From Punctularia strigosozonata HHB-11173 SS5 (taxonomy: Eukaryota; Basidiomycota; Agaricomycetes; Corticiales; Punctulariaceae), in assembly GCF_000264995.1 (NCBI RefSeq), contig NW_006767441.1, forward strand, positions 36,227 through 100,226: a DNA stretch of 64,000 nt, in the 5' to 3' direction. Position numbers and translations under genes: made by a program. Below, one piece after another: positions 50,168 through 60,880 of the stretch (position 1 is the first letter of the stretch; each line of letters starts with the position of its first letter). Under the pieces are notes generated by a model. That model ran no database searches. It was not told the origin of the DNA and worked only from the letters and a program-made list of their open reading frames with translations.

Positions 50168-53069
50168 ATGTCGTCCAAGTCTACTATCTCATCTAATACC
50201 ATTCATGGTCTCTGGCGTGTGCGCGACAAATACTTCGTTTCCTTCAATTGCAACGTCGTCCCATTCCATAACTTCCCCAATCTAGGCGAAACCAGCAATG
50301 ACCGCGGGGTAACTAGCTGGCTCAAGGGCACCGAGTTATACAGCATCATGTACCCAACCAAGCTTGACGGCGAAGGTTGGGCCGGCCTGGAAATCTACAC
50401 TGAACTGACTGATGTTCGGGACTACCCAGTCGAATACGAAAATCACGATCAGTGCCGTATAGCGTTCTGGAAGACGTTGGAGGACCACGAGCTATTTTTG
50501 AAGGACATGCAGAACACCCTCCGCGGATATCTGCACAGTCTACCGCAAGCATCGCTCGACCCCGTACTCTTGCAGTACATCGACTGTCGACCTCAGATTC
50601 CTTCGGAGGTATCCACTTCATCCACGTCTTCATACCGTGTGCTCTCGTGCTGCAAGAGCGACGCTGTCGGGCTCTGGAGCCTCGTCCGTACCGCCTTCCA
50701 TGAACAGTTAACGATGACGGCCTTCCTGTACTACCTCGCAAGGAAGTTTAGCGAGTACGACTACAAGCGCGACACCGGATTGCGGGAACTCCGGGTCACG
50801 ACGTTGCTTCGTCATGCGCTCAGCGACTCGCGTTTGCAATCCAGGTATAACGAGTTTCTCATGTCCCTCCATGCGTCTTGGGTCTTCAAATTCAATACGA
50901 TACCGCGGGCAGGCATACTGGTCAATCTTTATGAACTATCTAGCTTCCATTTCAAATGGCTCATCTCACTCATCGGCACCCATCACAACAAATTCTTTCC
51001 TCTTTGGATCTATTGTGGCAAATATCACGAATACTTGGGTCATCTCGAATGGTTCCCCGCAACCCACCAAATACCGTCGGACATGGTTCCGCAGGCCATC
51101 GTGGCCAAGGCGCGCTCTGACGTCTCGCGCAAGTCTTGGGGTCCTTCATCTGGCTGTTGGTTGAGCAAACCATCCAGCGCTGGGGCGGGCCCATCAAATG
51201 GCGCTCGGGCAGGCCCATCATCCCGCGCTCGGGCAGGCCCATCGTCTAGTGCTCCGGCGGACCCATCGTCCGGCGGCCTATCGTCCGGCGGTTGGTCGGA
51301 CGGCGGTTGGGCAAACGGCGGTCGGACGGACGGCAGTCGAGCGGACGGCGGTCGGGCGAACGCAACATCCGATGGTTGGGTAGCATCCGGTTGGCCGGAC
51401 GCATCATCCTTGTGGGGAGCATCTGAGGGGGGAGCGTCTGAGGGGAGGGAGGCTGAGGTTATCGACTGGGTTAAGGTGGTAGCTCAACTGCCTCCTTCCA
51501 AGACGACATCGCGTCCAAAGCATAACACTCAAGGGCAGAAGGACAATCGCAGACGCCAGCAAGGAATCCCGACTTCGTACCAGCGCCGGGCTGCCGGACT
51601 GTCCGCGGCTGAGAAAAGACGTGAGGAACGCGCCGAAGGTATTCGCGCGCTCATCCCTGCCTTGACCTTAGATGAAGTGCAGAATCTCACTAAGCAAGTC
51701 GTAGAGGAAGGCGGCCAAACTTACCACCCTCGTGGCGAGTTCCCAATTCCCCAGATTCGTGCGCATCACCCCGACGAGTCGTTCTATGCGTTCATGCGCC
51801 GACGTCACCGGTATCGTCAGCTCTTCCTCGTCAAATACTCAAACGATCAAATTGTGGGCCTCATATACGACCGGGAGCAGAAGGCTTCAAACGGGGTACT
51901 CGGACCTCATACTCGTGTTTTCTACTGGAAAGCAGATAATCTAGGGCGACGGCTTCAACGGATTCAAGTGTCGAAGGCAGAACGTGCCGCCACCCTTTAC
52001 GAACTGCATCCCAATGCGCGGTTATACGACGGGGTGTATGATGAATGGGACGTTGCCCCGTGGTTACACCCACGCCCTCCGTCGCCGCCCTATCGGCCTG
52101 AGGAAGACACCGACACGGCTGAGGAGGATGTGGACGAGTACTACTTCAACCAGACGGTAGAGGGGAGGCCGGGTTATATTGCCTCGGACTTCGTCGATCC
52201 CCCAGCAGGGATTCCTCCCCCAGAAGCATTACCTGTCCCGCAACATGATCACCTGGAGGTAAGTTGTTCGTTTCAGTTGTTATTGGTTGTGCTGGTCTGA
52301 CACTCCAGTCGCTTAGGCTACACCTTCGGACGAATCCTTCCCTCCGTCGCAAGTTGACCAGCCTGGCTATGGCCGACCGCATTGTCTCCCCGTTATGGAC
52401 ACTACCGAGGATCCGGCCGTACTCCCGGTTTATCGTCCGGCTCCGTCGTACGCTGCCACTCCTGTACAGGTATGGCTCTTTCATCCATCTATTCTTTCAA
52501 TCCGATGCTTAACCCGCTCAGGAGCATATTGAGGACGACACTGTTGATCGTGATCTCGAGTGGGAAGATTCCCTGTCCCTTCCACCAGCACATCCTGTTG
52601 CTCAGGGCAGCAACCCCAACAAGTTCGGTGATGACCGAGTCAGTAACGCCAACAACCTTGGTGATGACCGAGTCAGTGACACCCAGACCCGCCACAATCG
52701 ACTCGGTGATGACCGAGACGGCGATCCTCCATCATCGGAACAATCGTCATTACCTCAGGCCTCTACGTCATCTCATGTACCCCTTAGTCGTGGTTGCCTG
52801 AGGTGCATCTCATTGATTGCTCGTAGACTCAAGTTCTGGGCGAGGCCACGGTCACGGAGGACCACACAGTAAGCATCGCTGACCCCAAGATCGAGGGCAA
52901 GGGCAAGGCGAGAGCCGCGGACGACATCAACGAGAATTATATTGAAGATGATGAAATGTGCGCTGACGAGGAGACCACGCTTCGCCTTACATCTGGGAGG
53001 GACTCGACTTCGGATACTGGAGCCAGCGGGCAGAAAGCTGGTTCAAGCAGTGTCGAGACGCATACCTAA
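50168..53069 (+). CDS. Large orphan protein with Gly/Ser-rich array
   Basis: ATG at 50,168 (MSSKSTISSNTIHGLWRVRD) opens a first exon of about 700 codons. The N-terminal 340 residues look globular (AFWKTLEDHELFLKDMQNTL, MTAFLYYLARKFSEYDYKRD, HHNKFFPLWIYCGKYHEYLG). Next is a low-complexity array (51,175-51,400) of AGPSS/SRARAGPSS and GGWSDGGWANGGRTDGSRAD units. After this, SYQRRAAGLSAAEKRREERA, IPALTLDEVQNLTKQVVEEG and DESFYAFMRRRHRYRQLFLV, then VFYWKADNLGRRLQRIQVSK and YDGVYDEWDVAPWL. Introns near 52,258-52,317, 52,471-52,522 and about 52,775-52,829 lead to an acidic tail with three GDDRVS/GDDRDG repeats and IEGKGKARAADDINENYIED, stop 53,069. No family or enzyme motif is recognised. The gene ends 20 bases before the CACTA remnant. 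Confidence 0.6.
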
Positions 53070-53089
53070 ACACGAGTATCATTCGTCCG

Positions 53090-53775
53090 CCACTTGACAT
53101 ACGCTCGTGGCAGGATCAAATTGGACATGCCGATCGTCGTTCCCCCGTACTCCTCCAGCTGCTCGAAGAGCACGCTGTCGGTATACTGCCATGATCTCGT
53201 TCTCGCCTCCACACTTGTCATCGGTTTGGCTGGTGGTGACCTGCGGACATCCTTGGTAAGTAACATTGCTTCCTGTACACGACGTCGAGTTGCTAAAATT
53301 TTCGTTTACAGTAGTATATATCATAGTTTCGTGAATTCTGCTGTATACTAGTACGGAGTTCGAGCTTCAACCGCACCGTGACCGACAGCGGACACGGGTC
53401 CTGCACGGTACGGAGACCCCCATGATCGTTCCTTCATCGGTCCGACTCCGTGCGGTCCGTGCACCGTGAACGAGAATTGAGTGCGGGCTGCCTTTGGACT
53501 TCAAGTACCGGGCCGATTGGTACCTTAACCGTCATTTTAAGTACAGATTTGCATCCAGTTCAGGCTTAAACTTTGCGCGCCAACCGCGCCAAAATAGGTT
53601 TTGATTCTTTAAGTATAAATCTGCATCCCAATTAGGCTTGAATTTAAAATGTTACGCTGTGTTTGCTCTTCGAATAATGATTGTCATTTCGCGACCATGT
53701 ATACTATAAGCGCAGAATACAATGCAAACTAAGTTTGGATCAAAATCTTGATGATAACAAGAGATACCCGTGCAG
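53090..53775 (+). mobile_element. CACTA 3' end remnant, inverted relative to the first copy
   Basis: This segment matches the minus strand of 437-1110. The first 110 bases show weak similarity to the transposase C-terminus. From about 53,220 on the match is strong: roughly 96% over 560 bases by eye, and near 99% in the last 330. It keeps both subterminal repeats (53,538-53,575 and 53,609-53,648). The end points right (outward), opposite to the copy at 437. No transposase body is attached on its left, where the orphan gene ends at 53,069. Confidence 0.8.
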
Positions 53776-53799
53776 AAACAAATCCCAACTTAGTTGGTG

Positions 53800-54413
53800 A
53801 TGCGATACTCTGGGCGTGAACGGACACTTCAGGAGTTTCGTTGCTCCCGGGAATACGAGAGGATGTTTGAATGGTCGACCAGCCAGGCCCACTCCAAAAG
53901 GCATAAAACAGCGATCGGAATATGGAGACAAGCCGCGGACATAGATTTCTGCAATGAACAGTTCTGGATCAGAGCTGAGGGCGCTCTGCGGGCGTGCCTC
54001 CCCCCTCGCGTCTTCAGCGATTTAGAATCAGAGAGGATGCAGTGAGTTGAAGGCTCGTGGCTTTCAGTATCGTGGTGCTCACGCTGCTGGGGTGGTCCTC
54101 ACTCAGGTTGCTTCGTGCAAAGGCCGCATATCACGAAGCATATGGCAAGAAGTGCAGGTTGAGAAAGGCTCGTAATCCAAGGTATCTTCTTGTTGACGAC
54201 AAGAGCAAAGCCGAAGAGTACTTGCCAATGGCCGAGAAATTTGTGCGGATCGCGCTAGTGAGTGCTAAAGGACGAGTTAATGTGCGTGTTCTCACGTTCT
54301 CGCCTGGTCAGACTACCTCCCACAGTGCGGAGGTGATGATCAAGGATGTCCAACGAGAAATTGAACCACCCATTGCTACCCTGGGTGCAGATGGTCCGTC
54401 GTTGCACGAATAG
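53800..54413 (+). CDS. Hypothetical two-exon protein beside the CACTA end
   Basis: ATG at 53,800 opens MRYSGRERTLQEFRCSREYE, then SKRHKTAIGIWRQAADIDFC and NEQFWIRAEGALRACLPPRV, to SDLESERM. An intron (GTGAGTTGAAGG...CTCAG, about 65 bases) joins in frame to QLLRAKAAYHEAYGKKCRLR, then KARNPRYLLVDDKSKAEEYL and FVRIALVSAKGRVNVRVLTF. Stop at 54,413; about 180 residues. The clean splice and protein-like composition support a real or recently real gene. I do not recognise the family. It begins only 25 bases beyond the CACTA terminus, so its promoter may be transposon-derived. Confidence 0.4.
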
Positions 54414-55315
54414 ATACGCTTCGTTCTGGGTCTGATGCTGGTTGGGAATGTATGAACGTTGCCAGCATTTTCAGTGCTCCCGCAGGCCATGCATTCAAGT
54501 CGTACCGGCGAATACACGCCGAGATATCTAACCACATTGCCTGGACGATCCTTGCCAGTGCCCATCGCGGACTGCGGGCTCTCCGTGGTGTCTCCTGTGA
54601 TGTTGCAGGCATCTCCTCCGCCGTCGTCTATACAATCACCATATCTTAGACACCACTCTGGTCAACCCCGTGAGATTGATGATCGCCTAGAATGGATGAT
54701 GCGACGGGAAATGGAAAAGCTCGAGCCTCAAGTCGATCCGATTCCGGATGCCGTATCGTGCAAGTTGCTTATTCTTGCTCACATTTTGTCCCCCCTCATA
54801 ACTGACTGCAATGGCAGCCGTCAGATCTATATTCAATGGTAAGCCAATTCCCAAGAATGTGTACGGCATCGGTCCATTTTCGGGTTCGTCAGCACCTGTA
54901 TGCGTAGCTCTCACATTGCATTGAACTGATACTCTATTATGTATCAGAGACAATAGGGGAACGAACACCGACACGTTCCTCTTTCTCCCTCGAGAGTATC
55001 GCAGCTCGCGAAACAGAGGCTGCCTCCGTATATCATGATTTTCCAGACGTTTAACGAACGGTCCATATGTCGTTTCACGTCAATAGCCATATTTCTTATA
55101 CTTAGCAACTCGCACTCATGGTTGTTTGAAATACATACAGCTTGTTTATGTAGTTCTTGTTAGGATATGTGATGTCGCCGATAGGAGGATGCGGACGGGA
55201 AGGTGGACGAACCTGTCTCCGCTGAAGAAGCTACCGTCGATGACCGCGCCCACCCTCCATCAACGGTGTAAGTAACTGTCGCTGTCCCCAAAATTCCCTG
55301 ACAGACAATGGCGCA
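54414..55315. other. Intergenic with possible exon debris
   Basis: A plus-strand stretch at about 54,600-54,760 reads LQASPPPSSIQSPYLRHHSG, then DDRLEWMMRREMEKLEPQVD, which looks protein-like and could be an exon of the next gene. Another short piece near 55,197-55,270 (VDEPVSAEEATVDDRAHPPS) also fits an exon ahead of the repeat protein at 55,316. No complete model was obtained. Confidence 0.35.
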
Positions 55316-56123
55316 AGCTACTTCCGACCAGTCAGCCAACGAGAACGTACACGAAGCTGCTATGTAAGACGTTCATGCTATGGAGGTGAACGGTGTTTCC
55401 GTTAACCTCAGCGAACCAGCACCCTTCGACGCTCTCTCCAACGACGCACACGAAGCCGCTATCGAAGACGTTCATGCTATGGAGGTGAACGATGTTTCCG
55501 TTAACCTCAGCGAACCAGCACCCTTCGACGCTCTCTCCAACGACGCTGCAGATCCCTCCGCGTCGGCTCATCCCGCCCAGCCTGACACGCCGATGCCTTC
55601 TCCGATCGGGCATGTTACCGAAGAATTGCCCTCGCTGGAGAGCCCAGAGAAGTCGCCGGTGCCTTCCGAAGCCTCGACATCGATGTCTCCTCACTCCGAC
55701 CCCCATCATATCTCAGAGCCAGCTTGCCTGACGAAGTCTCCGCGGGGCCCCCTGAGGACCTGAGGACCTGTCTGAGCCGTCAAATTCCTCCGTGTTTCTG
55801 TCGCCGACTCGCAGGCGCCCTTATCGGACTCTTCTTCAATCAAAGACTCTACAACCGTCTCTGTTGACTCTGAAATCCTTACGCCTACGTCCCAATCTCA
55901 AGTCGATCCAGCAGATACGTCCACGTAAGCATCGGCTCTCAACCCGGCACCGCACGACACTGCAGCCATCAACGAAGATGTCCTGGCCCCCCCACCGGTG
56001 GATTCGGACGTCTCTGTCATGTCATGTCCCTCGTCCTACGTCGAAGGCGAGGATCCTGCGGGAGTGATCGAGCACGTCGAGGTGCCTCCCGCGGATGAAG
56101 TGAACCACGATCATTCGGGGTGA
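55316..56123 (+). CDS. Acidic Ser/Pro-rich protein with 33-residue repeats
   Basis: The region from ATG at about 55,307-55,316 holds a 99-base tandem repeat. It encodes HEAAIEDVHAMEVNDVSVNL and SEPAPFDALSNDA twice, with a shortened first copy. The first copy has TATGTAAGA where the second has TATCGAAGA: a stop codon in frame that also makes a good splice donor. After the repeats come Ser/Pro-rich sequence (PSASAHPAQPDTPMPSPIGH, ESPEKSPVPSEASTSMSPHS) and further exons (about 55,800-55,925 and 55,930-56,123: INEDVLAPPPVDSDVSVMSC, EHVEVPPADEVNHDHSG). The protein would be disordered and acidic. Family and role unknown; possibly the tail of a larger gene whose 5' exons lie at 54.6-55.3 kb. Confidence 0.4.
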
Positions 56124-56235
56124 TGAGTCGGATGGGTTGGTCGGATGTGGAGGCTCGGTTATGAGCCCCAGTCATTCATTACGAGCATACACGAACGGGG
56201 TCTCTGTCGTGCCAACGACGCATATCGGTGCGTCT

Positions 56236-59200
56236 TCAAATCCCTATATGTACATACGGTGCCCATCTGAAAGGCTCAGGCTGCGCGATCCGCAGTTTCG
56301 TGATGGCCTCGTCGAGGGCGTATGCGATATCGTCGGGGTCGATGTGATCTGATTCGCTGCTGAATATGTTCTGATATATAGACCGAGCTATCTCTGGCCC
56401 GTCCGCGTCCGCCATGGACCTTAACAGTCGATTGTAAGTCGGTATCATAGAAGTGGGAAGCTGCAAACCGGTACTGACCAGAGCGTAGCGATGACGCTTT
56501 TGAATCCCGCGAAGAACATGGCGGCGGCGAGATGGATCACCTGATCAGGCTGATTCTGCATGGGCACGTTGTTCAGTCGCACCATGATCTCGACTGGTAT
56601 TGGTACTCACGAAGTCACCTTTGGCTGTTTCGCAAGCACTCAAGAATGCCATGGACGCGCGAGGGAGGGGTACAGGCATCAGTCGTTCGATCGTGAGTTT
56701 CTCGTCGCGCAGAATGAATCCGCTCTGCAACGGATTCTCCAGATCTTGATGGCCATGGCAAGCGAGGTGCAGGATATTCGTCTGTGGCAGCAGCTTTAGC
56801 AGCGTGTCCGCCGTGATCCCGTTTCCGCCCTCAATGCAAGCGTCGTCTGCGGGAGGCAGCTCTATTATGGCTCCGCTTGGTAAGACGGCACGGATCGCTC
56901 TCGCCTCTGCGCGCGTGTGAATGAGGTCGCTCCACTGCGACATGCTAGACCGAGGCGTTGCAGCGACGAGCGCGTGAATGTCATCCTTGAGGATGGGCGA
57001 ATACGCGTTCCTGGCAGCGAGAAGGGACCCGATGGTCGGTATGTAGGAGGAGACGACGTAATCTGAGCACCGCTCTCTGCCAGCACCGGCTGCATGGATC
57101 GGTAAGTGAGCAAAGTTTCCAGTAGGGCACCACCATATGCGAGGACGGTTTCGACCTTCGGAGGGCTAGAAGCAACTGGTGAGCCTTGTACCATGATAAT
57201 GTAGAGGGTTATCTCATACTTCGAGCCCTAGAGCATTGATCACCGGTCTCACCACCTCAATCCATAATGTGCGCAAGATCTCCTCGGCACCCGCTCTTCG
57301 AGATTTCGAGATTTTTGATTTTTCCATCTTTCTGCAGTCGCGCATCTCTGCCCTGGCCTCTACGATGATCGAACGCCACTCCGTGCCGGAATGTGCGAGC
57401 CAGGTATCAGGAAGATGCTCGATAGGAATGCTGACACAGTCGCCCCCCTGCTTGAGAAGGACAGCGTGGCTCCCCAGCGCACTGGATACCAGCACTACGA
57501 CCGGACTTCTCTCGGAGGCCTTTCTCAGCGTCGTATACTCGTCGTGCAGCAGGAATCTATTCATTCCAGGTAGTTTGCGAACCTGATTGAGCAGTGCGTT
57601 GAATTCTTCTATCTGACCTCTTCTGCGAGCAAACTCCGCTTCGACAGCACCCAGGTTCTCGCCCGTAGACGATTTGTCGTGTACTTTCTCCAGCTGTCGG
57701 GCAAGGATCGACAACCGTTCTCGGAGCTCCTTGGGCGCTGCGTCGAAGGGGGAGCGCAAGCGTAATGAATGCGTCCAGAAGACCGCGCGACCCTGCTCAA
57801 GTATCTCCAATGCTTTCTGAGGTAAGCCGATGTTGACCGCGTGAGAGGCGCTGGTGAGAGCAATGCTCTGGCCGATAGCCAACGACTGGAGCCGGGTATG
57901 AAGATGAAGATCAAAGAAGGCTACTCGGGGCAGAAGCCCCACCGCAAGAGCAAAGATGTCCAGCAGTTGGCGACTTGCTGCGGCCTCAGAGGAGACGATA
58001 TCCTGATATTGCGACACAGCAATATCGAGTATGCGACGTGCTCCTTCAATCCGAGAACGAACGTCCCGGTGTTCGTCGGATAGAGCACTGGCTAAATGCG
58101 AGAGTGCGACCCGGATACTCCGGTAAGGTGTTCCTATCTCCATGTGGAGTTCTGCTGTACTCATGAGGTACTGATACCTCTCGGGACGCCCAGGAGGCAG
58201 CTTATCCAATAAGCCAGTCATAGTTTCCAAGGCATCGTTCGCGTCTTTGAAGCTGCGATTGAAGCGAAATCTGACGATATGACAGTCGGCGAGGGTGCTC
58301 AGAAGCTCAGGACCCCCTGTTCGCTGGAGCATTACTTCCTTGATACGTGCTAGCTTCGAGATGGAGCGGTCGATGTCCGCGACATTCCCTTGGTGTCTTC
58401 CGCGGCGCAACAGCGCTTTTGACAGCTCGAGGATAACATCGCTGCGTTGAACACTGTCGGAAGCCATCGTGTCCAGGACGGTGTTGCTGAGGGTAATCGC
58501 TTCTTCCAAAGCCTCGAATGAGCCCCGAGCGTCAAATAACATGCAAAGACGGGAGACAGCTTGAGCAGAAATTTCTGGATAGAATACATGTGAGGTCCCA
58601 CTGCTCGCCAGGGCCCTACGATCCCATTTGATGGCTTCATCGAGATCAGAGATCCGCCTTGTCTCGTTGAAGCGGAGCATCAGTGAACGCGCCAGACCGC
58701 GAGCGGGAATGAATCGCTGAGCGTGGGTAGTTGGCATTGAATCGATGGTAGAACGCCCGAGTTGAATAGATTCTTCGAGATGACTTATCTCTCCGGTCCA
58801 GTTGTACTGCAGAAGCAATCCGAGCGCCAGGCGGTCCACGTACACCCAATAGTCTGCTCGGTTGGGAGGGCATAGTCGCAAAGCTTCCCGGCTCAGAGTG
58901 ACTGACTTATCGAGGTCGCGCCCATCTGATGGAGCGAGCTGATGGCGAAAGGCGAGCAGATGTCCTGAGCGTGCCCATAAGATCCAGGAGGTGATCCATA
59001 GACTGCTCCAGCTGGTCGAGGCGAGTACCACACTGAGGCATCCGGCGCGCCTCATCCCAGCACCAGAAACTTCTTTGAGAGTGTTCAGTCCAAGTTCAAT
59101 CGCTTTGTTGAGCTCATTGATAGCGTTAGAGCGCAAAGTCTTCAGATATAGCGACCAGAGCATCTCATTTACTGTCTTGCACCGATCAATGTGCATCTTT

Positions 59201-59958
59201 GGACATAAGTGCACGGCCTGCGCGGAAACATCAAGACATTCATCCAAATCTTCTGGTTTTCCGAACATATGGTATCGATGGCGTAGATACACCCCTAGGA
59301 ATCGCAGGGGTCGATGTCGATCGTAACAATGAGATGGAGACAGGTCAACCAAGGCCTGTCGCTGGATGTCAATCGCTTCGTCGAGTAAGATGTGAGACCC
59401 GTTCTCCATGAATAACCCCAACAGAGTCCATGCTAGATGAAGGCGAACTGTTACTGCCAAGTAGGTTCCCGTTGCGCAGAGTGAGATGGCTTCTCTGCAG
59501 AGCGACTCTGCAACGATCCTATCTTCTTTCCGGGAAACGTCATCTGCATTGCTATCCAAGATGTTGGCGAATAGCCCCAGTACTGTAGGGCAACGTATCC
59601 CAGCTGTGCGGCACATAGACAGGGCTTCTTTCCCATATTGTACCGCAAGCTCCAGATCGCATTGCTCGTAATTGTGCCTATAGCGATCCACGTATATATC
59701 AGCTAGCCCAATGAGAATGTGATGTAGCTTCGGACGGGCATCGAGCGGGATGCGCGGCTCCGGATTTGGGATCGAAGAGTTGAAGGGAATTGGTTCCTTC
59801 GTCTCCGATAGGAGCGCCTCGTATTGCTCGATGCACTGCTGTGCGGCGTCGAGATCGCTATTCTGGAAGAATTTCTGGTGAAGCTGGAGTGCTAGATCGC
59901 AGCGCTCATTCGTATCAGATGGCACGGCTGCTGCAAGGTGTAGTTGGATAACATTCAA
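56236..59958 (-). CDS. TPR-CHAT protein, caspase-like protease
   Basis: Large protein with TPR-like helical repeats followed by a CHAT domain (caspase HetF associated with TPR). From about 59,958 the long exon carries repeated units such as CDLELAVQYGKEALSMCRTA, LDEAIDIQRQALVDLSPSHC, LDKSVTLSREALRLCPPNRA and LDEAIKWDRRALASSGTSHV. The CHAT part begins with LEILEQGRAVFWTHSLRLRS and LPGMNRFLLHDEY. After an intron near 57,212-57,165 it reads PRIWWCPTGNFAHLPIHAAG and SDYVVSSYIPTIGSL. The catalytic His is in LHLACHGHQDLENPL (near 56,750-56,770) and the catalytic Cys in MAFLSACETAKGD (56,613-56,650). Last exons give MFFAGF-like AAAMFFAG and ARSIYQNIFSSESDHIDPDD, ending at 56,236. The N-terminus is unresolved: the frame opens at 59,958 without ATG, and ATG 60,188 is a possible first exon. 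Both catalytic residues are present, so activity is plausible. Such proteases cut partner proteins in bacterial defence; in fungi the role is open, with programmed cell death or non-self response likely. Confidence 0.85.
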
Positions 59959-60443
59959 AGCAACAGAGAACAGACTTACTTGCGCACTCGCAGATATCCT
60001 GGCCGCAATAGATGTTGCTATCGTCTTGTCTATGAATGGATGCGTCTGCTGTGACTACTTTTGTGTGTGGTCAAGGAACGAGTGAATTGACCGCCAGTCG
60101 AGTATACCACGGCAGAAAAAAGGGGATAGACATACCAGTTGTCGTGACCGCCTCGCATGTATCTTGCATGTCCGTTGGCCTTGCTCATTGTATCGGCAGA
60201 TCCGCTTATATAGACGTTTCTACCGCAAGGCGCGATAAACATAGGACCGCGCTGGCAGAAAAATAGATCCAAACAGAATTTCCAGATGTCTGACGGTTGA
60301 CGAGGCGTAAGGCCGATCGCAGTTGAGCCAAGTCACGGCCGGTGCCAGCTCTCTGTCCTGTGCTGCTTCGCCGTCACTTCCAATTGACCGTGATCACCAC
60401 CGCGTCCGGACTCTGCTCATGAATTTCTACCGTTGAACACAAC
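59959..60443. other. Upstream region of the CHAT gene
   Basis: Contains a possible first CHAT exon: minus-strand ATG at 60,188, MSKANGHARYMRGGHDN, then a donor-like GTATGTC. No splice to the long exon keeps the frame in a convincing way. The open frame of the long exon in fact extends left of 59,958 through THPFIDKTIATSIAARISAS, so an exon border near 60,050 (acceptor TAG) is likely. Nothing else is recognised. Confidence 0.35.
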
Positions 60444-60659
60444 ATGGAACCCGACAACGCTGTCTCTGCTCATGAACCGTCATTTTCGGCATCAATGATC
60501 AATGGAGGCCAACAATCCGCAAGGAAGCTGAGGTCAGCTGAGACCCTGTCTATTCCCGCCGTAGCGCCCCATCCCACACAGCGCGATTCGTCGCAGGCGC
60601 TCACGACGCGGAAGCTGGCGAAGCGAGTACGCAACAAGCCCGCCCCGACGACGAGCTGA
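60444..60659 (+). CDS. Possible small basic protein
   Basis: An ATG-led frame of 71 codons (MEPDNAVSAHEPSFSASMIN ... TTRKLAKRVRNKPAPTTS) with a basic C-terminus, read divergently from the CHAT gene. It is preceded by a pyrimidine-rich leader. There is no homology I recognise, and a chance frame is possible. Confidence 0.25.
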   Translation: MEPDNAVSAHEPSFSASMINGGQQSARKLRSAETLSIPAVAPHPTQRDSSQALTTRKLAKRVRNKPAPTTS

Positions 60660-60880
60660 TCTTCTGACGCTTTCTCTGCCACCTAGACACCACCGTGCCG
60701 CGCGGCAGGGTTCACCGATCCACGTTATAGCTGTTCCCTCTAACCCGGTTCACAATCGTGCGCCTTTCAGCGGCCTCAGCGTCGTCTGTCGTGGAAACGT
60801 TGATCGGGTACGTATCCATACGCTACGGGCGGACAACCAGAAAGCGCTGTGACAACGCATTCAAACCCGTCGTTCCAATC
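60660..60880. promoter_or_regulatory. Promoter region of the first CE16-like gene
   Basis: About 220 bases between the small frame and the esterase start. It should hold the promoter of the esterase gene. No TATA box or known regulator site stands out. Confidence 0.25.

Noticed and set aside
51178-51400. Regular short repeats that could suggest a CRISPR-like array
   Set aside because: The units are adjacent 15-27 base coding repeats without unique spacers, inside a long open frame of a eukaryotic gene.
437-53775. A Starship-type giant element
   Set aside because: No DUF3435 tyrosine-recombinase gene was seen at either end, and the bracket consists of CACTA ends.
56236-60188. TPR-CHAT gene as part of a type III-E CRISPR (Craspase) system
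   Set aside because: No repeat-spacer array or gRAMP-like nuclease is present and the gene has fungal introns; only the protease architecture is shared.
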